From: Arthrobacter globiformis NBRC 12137
GTDB lineage: Bacteria > Actinomycetota > Actinomycetes > Actinomycetales > Micrococcaceae
DNA length: 53,589 nucleotides
Direction: 5' to 3'
Assembly: GCF_000238915.1 (NCBI RefSeq)
Contig: NZ_BAEG01000111.1
Coordinates: 1-53,589 of the forward strand
Positions within the stretch are counted from its first letter, which is position 1. Every line of letters begins with the position of its first letter. The position numbers were made by a program, and so were the translations under genes. The notes beneath the pieces were generated by a model, which was not told where the DNA came from, searched no databases, and worked only from the letters and a program-made list of their open reading frames with translations. This document shows, piece after piece, positions 44,698 through 53,589 of the stretch.

Positions 44698-44729
44698 GCC
44701 GCCCGGCGACGTCCCCCTCGCCGGGCGGC
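44698..44729. terminator. Hairpin between dprA and xerC
   Basis: GCCGCCCGGCGA (44698-44709) pairs perfectly with TCGCCGGGCGGC (44718-44729) over an eight-base loop, five bases after the dprA stop. No T run follows. It probably ends the yraN-comM-dprA unit. Confidence 0.6.
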
Positions 44730-44799
44730 TCACCGTGTAGTTCCCCCGTTTGGCCGTGCCGTTCCTTGATTCCGGAACAAATGCTGGGACAGTGGGGGA

Positions 44800-45726
44800 G
44801 TGGAGAAAAAGGAACTGCCGGCCGGCCTCGACAAGGCAGTCACGGGGTTCGAACGGTACCTGACGGGTGAGCGGGCCCGGTCCGAACACACGGTGCGCGC
44901 ATACCTGTCCGACCTCTCCAGCCTGCTGGCCTACGCGGCCGGTGAAGGAATCACCGATCCTGCCGGGCTGGAACTGGGCACCCTCCGCCGCTGGCTCGGC
45001 AGCCAGAGCGAGGCCGGCGCTTCGCGTTCCACACTTGCCCGCCGCGCCGCCACAGCGCGGACCTTCACCTCGTGGGCGCTGCGGGAAGAACTGATCGAAA
45101 CAGATCCATCCCTGCGCCTGCAGGCCCCCAAACGGGATGGTTCCCTGCCGGGGGTGTTGCAGCAGCAGCAGCTCGCCCGGCTGCTGGCCGACCTCAACGA
45201 GGCGGCCAAAGACGGTGATCCCATGGCCCTGCGCAACCGGGCCATGGTTGAGCTGCTCTACGCCACCGGCGTGCGCGTCGGCGAGCTGGCGGGCCTGGAC
45301 GTGGACGACCTCGATCCGGACCGCAGAACCCTGCGCGTGCTCGGCAAAGGCAACAAGGAACGGACAGTGCCCTACGGGCTCCCGGCTGCGCTCGCCGTCG
45401 ACGACTGGCTGCGCCGCGGACGGGGAAAGCTCGCCGCCGCGGACAGCGGGCCGGCCCTGTTCCTCGGTGCGCGCGGCCGCCGCGTGGACCAGCGGCAGGT
45501 CCGCAGTGTGGTGAAGGGACTGTTCGAAGCGCTGGGTGATACGTCCGCCACAGGCCCGCACTCCCTGCGGCACACCGCCGCCACGCATCTGCTGGACGGC
45601 GGCGCAGACCTTCGTGCGGTCCAGGAAATACTCGGCCACAGCAGCCTCGCCACCACCCAGATCTATACCCACGTATCCGTGGACCGCCTGCGCAGGAGCT
45701 ACCAGCAGGCACACCCGCGGGCGTAG
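44800..45726 (+). CDS. xerC: Tyrosine recombinase XerC
   Basis: XerC resolves chromosome dimers at dif with XerD. The 308-residue product has an N-terminal SAM-like domain and a C-terminal catalytic domain with Arg159 (ATGVRVGEL), His254 and Arg257 (HSLRH), His280 (LGHSSL) and the nucleophile Tyr289 (QIYTH). The start is GTG 44800, directly after GGGGGA, so initiation is not fully clear. It ends the conserved rpsP-to-xerC block; no dif-like 28-mer was recognised nearby. Confidence 0.94.
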   Translation: MEKKELPAGLDKAVTGFERYLTGERARSEHTVRAYLSDLSSLLAYAAGEGITDPAGLELGTLRRWLGSQSEAGASRSTLARRAATARTFTSWALREELIETDPSLRLQAPKRDGSLPGVLQQQQLARLLADLNEAAKDGDPMALRNRAMVELLYATGVRVGELAGLDVDDLDPDRRTLRVLGKGNKERTVPYGLPAALAVDDWLRRGRGKLAAADSGPALFLGARGRRVDQRQVRSVVKGLFEALGDTSATGPHSLRHTAATHLLDGGADLRAVQEILGHSSLATTQIYTHVSVDRLRRSYQQAHPRA

Positions 45727-45977
45727 GCCCTTTCTCCGGCGCGTCTTCTACACCACGCCGAATTGCACTGGCGTAATTAGATTGCGTACGGCACAATAAG
45801 ATCCAAGTTCGGCAACTTTCAAGTTGTGCTTGAAGCAGTCTCCAGGCGCCCCTTGTCAGTCCGGCAAGTAATTTCATAGATTGGCAGGAATCACCGGCAC
45901 CAGGCGGCGCCCGGAGCAGCAAATATCCATCCATGCAGGTCGTTGGGGAAGACGTACCTACAGCTATGGAGGATGGA

Positions 45978-46481
45978 ATGTCTGTTGCAATGACCCGCGG
46001 TGTGCTGTTTATTCACTCGGCCCCTACCGCACTGTGCCCTCACGTTGAGTGGGCCATCGGATCTGTCGTGGACAAGCGAACGGATCTGGAATGGACACCT
46101 CAGCCCGCCGCGCCCGGAATGTTCCGCTCGGAGCTGTCCTGGACCGGCGCTCAGGGGACAGGTGCGCAGCTCGCCTCTGCCCTCCGGGGCTGGGCACACC
46201 TGCGCTTCGAGGTCACCGAAGAACCCAGTCAGGGCGTGGACGGCGGACGATGGTCCCACACACCTGAGCTGGGAATTTTCCATGCCGTGACGGATGTGCA
46301 CGGCAACATCATGGTGTCGGAGGACCGCATCCGCTACGCCTATGAGGCCGGTGCCGGCGACCCCTCCGCTGTCTACCACGAGCTCTCGCTTGCCCTCGGC
46401 GAGGCGTGGGACGAGGAGCTGGAACCCTTCAGGCACGCCGCCGAAGGCGCACCCGTGCGCTGGCTGCACCAGGTCGGCTAA
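45978..46481 (+). CDS. DUF3145 family protein
   Basis: The 167-residue product (MSVAMTRGVLFIHSAPTALC...) matches an actinobacterial family of unknown function. It has FIHSAP near the N terminus, a tryptophan-rich middle (HVEWAIG, LEWTPQ, ELSWTG), and no signal peptide. I chose ATG 45978 because GGAGG lies about six bases upstream; in-frame ATG 45966 overlaps that site. The 251-base gap before it holds no gene; a strong terminator follows. Its role is unknown, and it is transcribed alone. Confidence 0.85.
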   Translation: MSVAMTRGVLFIHSAPTALCPHVEWAIGSVVDKRTDLEWTPQPAAPGMFRSELSWTGAQGTGAQLASALRGWAHLRFEVTEEPSQGVDGGRWSHTPELGIFHAVTDVHGNIMVSEDRIRYAYEAGAGDPSAVYHELSLALGEAWDEELEPFRHAAEGAPVRWLHQVG

Positions 46482-46583
46482 CGAGCAAGACCGGCTGAGC
46501 CGCCTTCTCGGCTGACGAGCCGGGCAGCTGACGCCCGCGGCGGCTGACCCGCCAGCCACATCAGTTCCCCCCATAGCAACGGA

Positions 46584-46611
46584 GAAGCCCCCGCCAACCG
46601 GCGGGGGCTTC
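46584..46611. terminator. Bidirectional terminator between DUF3145 and fabF
   Basis: GAAGCCCCCGCC (46584-46595) pairs perfectly with GGCGGGGGCTTC (46600-46611) around AACC. Both convergent neighbours end nearby, and T/A-rich bases flank each side. Confidence 0.88.
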
Positions 46612-46633
46612 TTCAGTGTTCATTCAGGGCGCA

Positions 46634-47869
46634 TCAGACGCTGCGGATGGCAACGACGGCGTTGTGGCCGCCGAAGCCGAACGAGTTGCTCAGCGCCACG
46701 ATGTCGCCGGCCGGCAGGGTGCGGGCGGAGGTGACGACGTCGAGCGGGATCTCGGGATCCTGGTTCTCGAGGTTGATCGTGACGGGTGCCTTGCGTTCGT
46801 GGACAGCCAGGACGGTGAGCACGGCCTCGACGGCGCCGGAGGCACCGAGCAGGTGGCCCATCTGCGACTTGGTGGCCGAGACGGCTACGTTTTCGACGTG
46901 GTTGCCGAGCGCCGCCTTCAGAGCCGTGTACTCCGGCTTGTCGCCGACCGGCGTCGAGGTGGCGTGGGCGTTGACGTGGACCACGTCTTCCGCCTGGATG
47001 CGGCCGTCGAACATGGCTGCCTTCAGTGCCCGGGTGGCGCCCAGGCCCTGGGGGTCCGGTGCTGTGATGTGGTACGCGTCAGCGGTCACGGAGGTGCCGG
47101 CGAGTTCGCCGTAGATCCGTGCGCCGCGGGCGAGGGCGTGCTCCTCGGCCTCCAGCACCAGTGCGCCGGCGCCTTCGCCCATGACGAAACCGTCACGGTC
47201 CAGGTCGTAGGGGCGGGAAGCGCGCTCGGGGTCGTCGTTGCGGCGGGACAGCGCCTGCATCGATGAGAACGCTGCCAGCGGCATCGGGTGGATGGCGGCT
47301 TCGGCGCCGCCGCACATGACGACGTCGGCCTTGCCGGAGCGGATCAGGTCCAGTCCGAGGTGCAGGGCTTCGGTGCCCGAAGCGCACGCGGACACCGGAG
47401 TGTGCGCACCGGCGCGGGCGCCCAGGTCCAGGCTGACAGCGGCGGCCACACCGTTGGGCATGAGCATCGGAACCGTCATGGGCAGGACGCGGCGGGGACC
47501 CTTCTCTTTCAGCGTGTCCCACGCATCCAGGAGCGTCCAGACGCCGCCGATGCCGGTGGCGAAGGCCACGGCCAGCCGGTCGTGGTCGATTTCGGTGATG
47601 CCGGAGTCGGCCCATGCTTCGCGTGCGGCGATGACGCCGAACTGGGTTGACGGGTCCATGCGCTTGGCCTCGACACGGCTCAGGACGTCGAGTGCGGGCG
47701 TGGAGCACCGGGCGGCGAAGTGGACCGGCAGTTCGTATTTGGCAACCCACTCATCCTCAAGGGTGTGGGCTCCCGAAACGCCCTTCAGCGCGTTCTGCCA
47801 CATCGTGGGTACGTCGCCGCCGATGGGCGTGGTGGCACCCAGACCTGTAATGACTACTTTGCGTGTCAT
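46634..47869 (-). CDS. fabF: 3-oxoacyl-ACP synthase II
   Basis: FabF extends acyl-ACP by condensation with malonyl-ACP. The 411-residue product has the catalytic Cys in VSACASGTEALHLG, His in VNAHATSTPVGD, and His in SQMGHLLGASGAVEA. It is the last gene of the fabD-fabH-acpP-fabF cluster. A hairpin at 47978-48014 in the 206-base gap to acpP may lower its expression. Confidence 0.96.
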   Translation of the reverse strand: MTRKVVITGLGATTPIGGDVPTMWQNALKGVSGAHTLEDEWVAKYELPVHFAARCSTPALDVLSRVEAKRMDPSTQFGVIAAREAWADSGITEIDHDRLAVAFATGIGGVWTLLDAWDTLKEKGPRRVLPMTVPMLMPNGVAAAVSLDLGARAGAHTPVSACASGTEALHLGLDLIRSGKADVVMCGGAEAAIHPMPLAAFSSMQALSRRNDDPERASRPYDLDRDGFVMGEGAGALVLEAEEHALARGARIYGELAGTSVTADAYHITAPDPQGLGATRALKAAMFDGRIQAEDVVHVNAHATSTPVGDKPEYTALKAALGNHVENVAVSATKSQMGHLLGASGAVEAVLTVLAVHERKAPVTINLENQDPEIPLDVVTSARTLPAGDIVALSNSFGFGGHNAVVAIRSV

Positions 47870-47977
47870 GGGATCACTCTCTGTCGGTGCGCCTGCCGTG
47901 TCCTGTGCTGCTGGCCGGAGGCCTGAGTGGGTGGCGTGCGGGGGGAAGTCTTCAAAAAAATTCAGGGATGGTGCATC

Positions 47978-48014
47978 GGCTGGCCGGTCCCGGAAGGTGC
48001 GGGCCCGGCCAGCC
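47978..48014. other. Hairpin in the acpP-fabF gap
   Basis: GGCTGGCCGG near 47978-47987 can pair with CCGGCCAGCC at 48005-48014, with CCCG and CGGG extending the stem after a one-base mismatch. Reading on the minus strand, it lies between acpP and fabF. It may protect the abundant acpP message at its 3' end or partly terminate. The gap also has a repeated GCTGAAGCC near 48030-48055. Confidence 0.45.
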
Positions 48015-48075
48015 GGGTTCAGCGGTGACGCTGAAGCCTGTAAAAGGCTGAAGCCAGTGAAGGCTGATGTCTTAC

Positions 48076-48321
48076 TTACGCCTGGGCGTTGGAGATGAAG
48101 TCCACGGCGTCGCCGACGGTCTTGAGGTTCTTGACCTCTTCGTCCGGGATGCGGACGCCGAACTTCTCTTCGGCGTTGACCACGATGGTCATCATGGAGA
48201 TGGAGTCGATGTCCAGGTCCTCGGTGAAGGACTTGTCCAGCTCGACCGCCTCGGGGGCCAGGCCGGTCTCTTCGTTGACGATTTCAGCCAGTCCGGCCAG
48301 GATCTCTTCGTTGCTAGCCAT
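48076..48321 (-). CDS. acpP: Acyl carrier protein
   Basis: ACP carries growing acyl chains on a 4'-phosphopantetheine arm. The 81-residue acidic protein has the attachment motif DIDSIS, with Ser at about residue 40. It is strongly acidic, typical of type II ACP. It lies between fabH and fabF with gaps of 81 and 206 bases. Confidence 0.97.
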   Translation of the reverse strand: MASNEEILAGLAEIVNEETGLAPEAVELDKSFTEDLDIDSISMMTIVVNAEEKFGVRIPDEEVKNLKTVGDAVDFISNAQA

Positions 48322-48402
48322 TGATGGCTCCTTTTCTTGTTATTGCCGGCAGGGGATGCCGGAAATGGGCAAACCGCGGTTGCGGCTTGGTTGTCGGAAT
48401 TG

Positions 48403-49467
48403 CTACGGAAGCACAATCACCTGGGCACCGAAGACCAGCCCAGCGCCGAAGCCGATCTGCAGGGCCAGTCCGCCGCTCAGCGCGGGGTTTTCCTGGAGCA
48501 GGCGGTGCGTGGCCAGGGGGATCGAGGCCGCCGAGGTGTTGCCCGCATCGGCGATGTCCCGGGCCACGGTGACGGTCTCGGGCAGCTTCAGCTTCTTGAC
48601 CATCTCATCGATGATCCGCATGTTGGCCTGATGCGGAATGAAGGCCACCAGGTCCTCGGCCTGGATGCCGGCGGCGTCCAGCGCCTGCTGGGCAACCTTC
48701 GCCATCTCCCAGACCGCCCAGCGGAACACCGTCTGGCCGTCCTGGCGGAGGGTCGGGTAGAGCTCCTGCGCCTCTTCGAGGAGCGCGAGGTCGCCGGTGG
48801 AGTCGGACCGGCGCGCCGCCAGTCCGAGATCACGGACGTCCAGCATGGAGCGGGTCATGCCGATGGCGTCCCACTTGCTGCCATCCGATCCCCACACTGA
48901 CGGTGCGATGCCGGGGGTGTCCGACGGGCCGATGACAACAGCGCCAGCGCCGTCGCCCAGCAGGAACGAGATGGTGCGTTCGCGGTTGTCGATGACGTCG
49001 GAGAGCTTCTCCGCGCCGACAACAAGGACGTACTGCGCGGCCCCCGAACGGACCAACGCGTCGCCTTGGGCTACGCCGTAGCAGTAGCCGGCGCAGGCCG
49101 CGGAGATGTCAAAGGCAGGGGCAGGAGTGGCGCCCAGCCGGTCGGCAAGGCTCGCGGCCGCCGACGGCGTGGCATACGGGTGGGTCACCGTGGAGACGAT
49201 GACGGCGCCGAGCTGGGATGCCTCGATGCCTGCCTTCTGCATGGCCTCGCGGGCGGCACCCTCGGCCATGTCGATCACGCTGACGTCGGCGGGTGCGCGG
49301 TGGCGGGTGACGATGCCGGTACGCTGGCGGATCCACTCGTCGGAGGAATCGATCCACTGGCACACGTCCTCATTGGTGACCAGGACGTCGGGGCGGTAAG
49401 CGCCGATGCCCAGGACCCGGGTGTGCTCGTTGAGCGGAGTCTGCTTCAGTACCGGCGTGCTGCTCAT
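48403..49467 (-). CDS. fabH: 3-oxoacyl-ACP synthase III
   Basis: FabH starts fatty acid synthesis by joining acyl-CoA to malonyl-ACP. The 354-residue product has the catalytic Cys in DISAACAGYCYG, His in FIPHQANMRIID, and Asn in DAGNTSAASIPLA. Its ATG overlaps the fabD stop, so it is translationally coupled to fabD. Confidence 0.96.
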   Translation of the reverse strand: MSSTPVLKQTPLNEHTRVLGIGAYRPDVLVTNEDVCQWIDSSDEWIRQRTGIVTRHRAPADVSVIDMAEGAAREAMQKAGIEASQLGAVIVSTVTHPYATPSAAASLADRLGATPAPAFDISAACAGYCYGVAQGDALVRSGAAQYVLVVGAEKLSDVIDNRERTISFLLGDGAGAVVIGPSDTPGIAPSVWGSDGSKWDAIGMTRSMLDVRDLGLAARRSDSTGDLALLEEAQELYPTLRQDGQTVFRWAVWEMAKVAQQALDAAGIQAEDLVAFIPHQANMRIIDEMVKKLKLPETVTVARDIADAGNTSAASIPLATHRLLQENPALSGGLALQIGFGAGLVFGAQVIVLP

Positions 49468-50393
49468 GCCTGTCCTTCCAGTTCTGCGAAGAGTGCCAGG
49501 GCCGCGGACAGGTCGTCCGGCGTTTTGACAGCAACGGTCTTGACGCCCGGCATGCCGCGCTTGGCCAGTCCGGCCAGGGTGCCCGCCGGAGCGAGTTCGA
49601 TGACGCCAGTGACGCCGCGGTTCGCGAGGGTCTCCATGCAGAGGTCCCAGCGGACCGGCCGCGAGACCTGGGCGATCAGGCTGTCGACGGCGGCGGTGCC
49701 CGCCGTGACCTCCTGGCCGTCGTAGTTGGACAGCAGCGGCACGGCAGGTGCCTGTGGCTGCAGTTCCGGGCGGAGCGCCTCGAGGGCGCTCACGGCGGGA
49801 GCCATATGTGAGGTGTGGAATGCCCCGGCAACCTTAAGTGGAATCACGCGGGCCTTGGCCGGCGGATTCTCGGCCAGGGCCTTGAGCTGTTCGAAGGTGC
49901 CCGCGGCGACGGTCTGGCCTGCTCCGTTGACATTTGCGGGCGTTGCGCCGGCGGCCTCGATGGCGGCCAGGACCTCGGCGGGATCGCCACCCACCACGGC
50001 GCTCATGCCGGTGGGCGTGACGGCAGCTGCCGCGGCCATGCTGTTGGCGCGTTCGCGCACGAACGTCATGGCTTCCTTTTCGGTGAGCACGCCGGCCAGC
50101 GCGGACGCCGTGATCTCGCCCACCGAGTGCCCGGCCAGGATGACCGGCAGCGTGCTGAGTTCGACGTCGAACAGCGACTTGGCGGCCACCAGCCCGGCCG
50201 CGACAATGAGCGGCTGTGCGACGGCGGTGTCTTTGATGGTTTCCTCGTCAGAGGTGGTCCCGTGCGCAGTGAGGTCAATGCCTGCAATTTCGCTCAGGGA
50301 GGCCAGATGGCCTGCTACGGAGGGCAGCTCCAGCCAAGGGGCCAGGAAACCGGGGGTCTGTGAGCCCTGTCCAGGGCAGACGATTGCAAGCAC
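49464..50393 (-). CDS. fabD: Malonyl-CoA:ACP transacylase
   Basis: FabD loads malonate onto ACP. The product of about 309 residues begins LAIVCPGQGSQTPGFLAP, and has the nucleophile elbow LAGHSVGEITASAL with Ser near residue 96 and a catalytic His in GAFHTSHM. I chose GTG 50393, eight bases after GGAAAG; an in-frame ATG at 50426 would add 11 residues that are not typical of the family. It is the first gene after the regulator, 88 bases away. Confidence 0.94.
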   Translation of the reverse strand: MLAIVCPGQGSQTPGFLAPWLELPSVAGHLASLSEIAGIDLTAHGTTSDEETIKDTAVAQPLIVAAGLVAAKSLFDVELSTLPVILAGHSVGEITASALAGVLTEKEAMTFVRERANSMAAAAAVTPTGMSAVVGGDPAEVLAAIEAAGATPANVNGAGQTVAAGTFEQLKALAENPPAKARVIPLKVAGAFHTSHMAPAVSALEALRPELQPQAPAVPLLSNYDGQEVTAGTAAVDSLIAQVSRPVRWDLCMETLANRGVTGVIELAPAGTLAGLAKRGMPGVKTVAVKTPDDLSAALALFAELEGQA

Positions 50394-50481
50394 GTATCCA
50401 GCTTTCCAAATTACCGGGTGATCCATTGGTGTTTCCGTACACCAAGCTCACGGGGTCAGGTTGTAGGAAGTCTACAACGGT

Positions 50482-51726
50482 TCAATTCGTGTTCCGCGCG
50501 GCAACACGCTCGACGGCGGGCTTCGGCGGAGTGGAAAGCCGCCCCACCACAAGGGCTGCCTGGAGCACGAAAGCCTCGCGCGGGAGCAGCGGATCCCAGC
50601 CTGTCACATCACAGACACGCTTGAGACGGTACCGCACCGTGTTGGCATGGACGAAGAGTTCCCGCGCCGTCGCCTCGAGTGAATGCCCCAGTTCCAGGTA
50701 CGTGCCGAGCGTTTCCACCAGCCCGTTCGACGCCGCGAGGAGCGGCCGGTAGATGTTTTTCACGAGCGACCGCCGGGCGGCATCGTCCCCGGAAATGACC
50801 CGTTCCGGGAGGAGATCGTCGGCTGCCACCGGGCGGGGAGCGGCGGGCCACGCCCGGGCAGCTGTGAGGCCGGCGAAGGCGGACTGCGCCGAGCCGCTGG
50901 CTTCCAGCAGGGAGCTGGCTTCCGCTCCGTACACCACCGGACCGGGCGCGAACATCTCGCTGAGCTTCACATACGCGGTTTCCCGGTCGTGCACGCCGCC
51001 CAGGATCAGGATGAGGCGGTCGCCCTGGATTCCCACGAGGGCATCCTCCGCGTACCGGCCGGCCATGCGGCGCAGTTCGCTGACGTAGCTGGCGCTGGGT
51101 TCCGACGGTGAGTTCCCCACCATCACGGTGAAGCGCTCCTGCGCCTTCCAGCCGAGCGCGGCGATCCTGGAGCGCAACGCGTCAGTGTTTTCGCCGCGCA
51201 GGATGGCGTCCACAATCAGGGCTTCGAGCCGCGTGTCCCAGGATCCCCGGGATTCCGCGGCCCGGGCATATACGTCGGCGGCGGCAAAGGCCACTTCCCG
51301 CGAGTACCGGAGGACGGCTTCGCGCAGCGAGGGCTGGTCCGCTTCAGGCGCGATGACCGGCACCTGGTCCTCCACCACCTCCACGACGATCCGGATGAGC
51401 TGGAGCGCCTTCTGCAGGCTGATGGACCGGGTCAGTTCCGTCGGGGCGGTGCCGAAAACGTCGGACAGGATCCATGACGGGGAACTGGGGCGCTCATACC
51501 AGGTGACGAACGCTGCGATGCCGTTCTGCGCCACGAGGCCCAGCGCGGAGCGCTCGTCCGAACTGAGCCGGCTGTACCACGGCAGGGATTTCTCCAGCTG
51601 GCGCATGGTGGTGGTGGACAGCTGACCGACGCTTGCCCTGAGCTTTTTCAGGGTCTCCGTCTTCTCCGGAGTCATGGTCCGGGAGGGCGGTTTGCGTGCT
51701 GCAGGGGAGGGGGACGGCTCGGGCAT
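50482..51726 (-). CDS. fasR: PucR/CdaR-type regulator, FasR-like
   Basis: The 414-residue product has a variable N-terminal sensor region and a C-terminal PucR-type helix-turn-helix (LGHSLEATARELFVHANTVR). In Streptomyces coelicolor, FasR of this type lies directly upstream of fabD-fabH-acpP-fabF and activates it; the same position here supports the name. I start at ATG 51726 (MPEPSPSP). A terminator separates it from aceE, so it has its own promoter in the 51727-51845 gap, where I recognise no clear -10 and -35. Confidence 0.8.
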   Translation of the reverse strand: MPEPSPSPAARKPPSRTMTPEKTETLKKLRASVGQLSTTTMRQLEKSLPWYSRLSSDERSALGLVAQNGIAAFVTWYERPSSPSWILSDVFGTAPTELTRSISLQKALQLIRIVVEVVEDQVPVIAPEADQPSLREAVLRYSREVAFAAADVYARAAESRGSWDTRLEALIVDAILRGENTDALRSRIAALGWKAQERFTVMVGNSPSEPSASYVSELRRMAGRYAEDALVGIQGDRLILILGGVHDRETAYVKLSEMFAPGPVVYGAEASSLLEASGSAQSAFAGLTAARAWPAAPRPVAADDLLPERVISGDDAARRSLVKNIYRPLLAASNGLVETLGTYLELGHSLEATARELFVHANTVRYRLKRVCDVTGWDPLLPREAFVLQAALVVGRLSTPPKPAVERVAARNTN

Positions 51727-51845
51727 GATTCGAGCATACGGTGCCTGCGGGGCAAGCTCCATTTTGTGCAAAGGCTACAACTGCCGTTGTGTTGCGTCAC
51801 AGCCCGTCCGGCGCCTCCGGAAGTGCAGCTGAAGTACCGCAGACG

Positions 51846-51885
51846 ACGACGGCGGCCCCCACCGTGGGTGGGGACCGCCGTCGTT
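51846..51885 (-). terminator. Terminator after aceE
   Basis: ACGACGGCGG with CCCCACC (51846-51863) pairs with GGTGGGG and CCGCCGTCGT (51867-51884), with one mismatch, around a GTG loop. It lies 24 bases beyond the aceE stop on the minus strand. Confidence 0.8.
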
Positions 51886-51908
51886 CGTTTCGCGCTCAGG
51901 GAGTCGGG

Positions 51909-53589
51909 TTAGGACTCGCCTCCGGCATTGCCTGTGGTGCCGGCGTTGACGTTGAGCAGACGGTACTTCTCGATCGCCTTCGCCGGTGCCTGTGCGTCAA
52001 CCTCACCCTTGGCTGCCAGCAGCTGGAGGGTCTTCACAACGACGGAGTGGGTGTCGTTTTTGAAGTAGCGGCGGGCGGCGGCGCGGGTGTCGGAGAAGCC
52101 GAAGCCGTCGGCGCCGAGGGTGGCGAAGTCGTTCGGGATGAACTGCCGGATCTGGTCCGGGACGGCCTTCATGTAGTCCGAGACGGCGATGACGGGGCCC
52201 TGGGCTCCGGCGAGCTGCCTGGTGACGAAGGGTTCGCGGGCGTCCTGGCCGGGGTTGAGGAAGGCTTCCTCTTCGGCGGCGAGGCCGTCGCGGCGCAGTT
52301 CGTTCCAGGAGGTGACGGACCAGACGTCGGCGGAGACGCCCCAGTCTTCGGCGAGGATCCGCTGGGCTTCGAGGGCCCAGGGGACGGAGACGCCGGAGGC
52401 TAGGATCTGGCTCTTGGGGCCTTCGGTGGGGGAGGCTGCGAGCTTGTAGATGCCCTTCAGGACGCCTTCGACGTCGAGGTTCTCCGGTTCGGCGGGCTGG
52501 GTGATGGGCTCGTTGTAGACCGTGAGGTAGTACATCAGGTTCCGGTCTGCGGAGTCGTGCCCGTACATGCGTTCGAGGCCGTTGCGGACGATGTGGCCCA
52601 TTTCGTAGCCGTAGGCGGGGTCGTAGGTGACTACGGCGGGGTTGGTGGAGGCCAGCAGCGGGGAGTGTCCGTCGGCGTGCTGGAGGCCTTCGCCGGTGAG
52701 GGTGGTCCGTCCTGCGGTGGCGCCGATGATGAAGCCGCGGGTCATCTGGTCGGCGGCGGCCCAGAAGGCGTCGCCGGTGCGCTGGAAGCCGAACATGGAG
52801 TAGAACACGTAGACCGGGACCAGCGGTACGCCGTGGGTGGCGTAGGCGGTGCCGGCGGCGGTGAAGGCTGCCACGGCGCCGGCTTCGTTGATGCCGGGGT
52901 GGATCAGCTGTCCCTGCGCGGATTCCTTGTAGGCCAGGACCAGGTCCCGGTCCACAGACAGGTAGTTCTGGCCGCCAGGGTTGTAGATCTTCGCGGTCGG
53001 GAAGAACGCGTCCATGCCGAACGTGCGGGCCTCATCCGGGATGATCGGCGCGATGTGCTTGCCGAAGTTCTTATCCCGCATCAGGTCCTTCAGCAGGCGG
53101 ACGAACGCCATAGTGGTCGCGGCCTGCTGCTTACCCGAACCGCGCTTGGCCACCTCGTAGGTCTTCGCCTCGGGCAGCTCGATGTCCGAGTGCTTCGAAC
53201 GCCGTTCCGGAACCGAACCGCCCAGGGCCGCCCGGCGCTCAAGCAGGTACTTGATTTCCGGCGCGTCCGTGCCCGGGTGGTAGTACGGCGGACGGTAGGG
53301 GTCCTTCTCCAGCTGCTCATCCGTGACCGGAATCCGCAGGTGGTCGCGGAACTTCTTCAGGTCGTCGAGGGTGAGTTTTTTCATCTGGTGGGTGGCGTTG
53401 CGGCCTTCGAAGTGCGGGCCCAGGCCGTAGCCCTTGACCGTTTTGGCCAGGATCACGGTGGGTTTGCCCTTGAATTCGGTCGCGGCCTTGTACGCGGCGT
53501 AGACCTTGCGATAGTCGTGCCCGCCGCGCTTGAGGTTCCAGATCGCGTCATCGCTCAGGTCAGCGACCAGGTCCTTGGTCTGCGGGGTT
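51909..53589 (-). CDS. aceE: Pyruvate dehydrogenase E1 component, 5' end missing
   Basis: The homodimeric-type E1 decarboxylates pyruvate with thiamine diphosphate and feeds acetyl-CoA to the cycle and to lipid synthesis. The visible part (about 560 residues) enters the window in frame with TPQTKDLVADLSDDAIWN. It contains LAKTVKGYGLG, DEARTFGMDAFFP, GPKSQILASGVS and VTSWNELRRDG, all typical of actinobacterial AceE. Full-length proteins are about 900 residues, so roughly the first 340 lie beyond the window. Its location beside the fab cluster links acetyl-CoA supply to fatty acid synthesis. Confidence 0.96.
   Translation of the reverse strand, partial: TPQTKDLVADLSDDAIWNLKRGGHDYRKVYAAYKAATEFKGKPTVILAKTVKGYGLGPHFEGRNATHQMKKLTLDDLKKFRDHLRIPVTDEQLEKDPYRPPYYHPGTDAPEIKYLLERRAALGGSVPERRSKHSDIELPEAKTYEVAKRGSGKQQAATTMAFVRLLKDLMRDKNFGKHIAPIIPDEARTFGMDAFFPTAKIYNPGGQNYLSVDRDLVLAYKESAQGQLIHPGINEAGAVAAFTAAGTAYATHGVPLVPVYVFYSMFGFQRTGDAFWAAADQMTRGFIIGATAGRTTLTGEGLQHADGHSPLLASTNPAVVTYDPAYGYEMGHIVRNGLERMYGHDSADRNLMYYLTVYNEPITQPAEPENLDVEGVLKGIYKLAASPTEGPKSQILASGVSVPWALEAQRILAEDWGVSADVWSVTSWNELRRDGLAAEEEAFLNPGQDAREPFVTRQLAGAQGPVIAVSDYMKAVPDQIRQFIPNDFATLGADGFGFSDTRAAARRYFKNDTHSVVVKTLQLLAAKGEVDAQAPAKAIEKYRLLNVNAGTTGNAGGES

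Noticed and set aside
45760..45800. Promoter before the DUF3145 gene (TTGCAC, TTGCGT, CACAAT)
   Set aside because: No pair of boxes has acceptable spacing, so I did not list it.

Overview
The window is ordinary high-GC actinobacterial chromosome, most likely from the Micrococcaceae (Arthrobacter or Pseudarthrobacter type). The grounds are strong G/C third-position bias, frequent GTG and TTG starts, a homodimeric-type aceE next to a FasR-like regulator and fabD-fabH-acpP-fabF, an NdgR-type IclR regulator divergent from leuCD, and the actinobacterial order rpsP-KH-rimM-trmD-rplS-lepB-rnhB-DUF2469-yraN-comM-dprA-xerC. I see no prophage, insertion sequence, CRISPR array, rRNA or tRNA. Nearly every gene is core housekeeping.

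Layout. 1-3.5 kb: a partial acidic hypothetical gene, ndgR and leuCD. 3.6-8 kb: murA (reading frame broken), a PlsC-type acyltransferase, gpsA and ddl. Next come a 58-bp tandem repeat, a DUF3515 lipoprotein, and thiL, a short DAK2 protein, recG and rsmD (8.7-13.7 kb). A spermidine-synthase-like methyltransferase and an aminotransferase lie on the minus strand. 15.9-24 kb: coaD, yceD (DUF177), rpmF, rnc, mutM, smc and ftsY. 24-27.3 kb: an MFS transporter, and amtB with glnK. 27.4-31.2 kb: zwf, ffh and a hydrolase. 31.3-35.8 kb: thiC behind a TPP riboswitch, an amidohydrolase, a two-domain VOC protein and a small unknown. 36-45.7 kb: the rpsP to xerC cluster. 46-53.6 kb: DUF3145, then on the minus strand aceE (cut by the window end), the FasR-like regulator and the four FAS-II genes.

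How the genes work together. The leucine, thiamine and nitrogen blocks each carry recognisable control DNA: an inverted repeat between ndgR and leuC, a TPP riboswitch before thiC, and GlnR-like boxes before amtB. ftsY and ffh form the SRP targeting pair and the two lepB genes process exported proteins. murA, ddl, gpsA and plsC supply the cell envelope. aceE and the fab genes link acetyl-CoA supply to fatty acid synthesis.

Most worth a second look: the murA frameshift at about 4445; a 61-bp hairpin element present twice, one copy supplying the stop codon of a transporter gene; the 58-bp tandem repeat after ddl; a likely ATT start codon for yceD; a 13-bp perfect terminator-like hairpin inside the first codons of lepB; and a structured leader before rplS. 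I did not find a clearly new multi-gene system.
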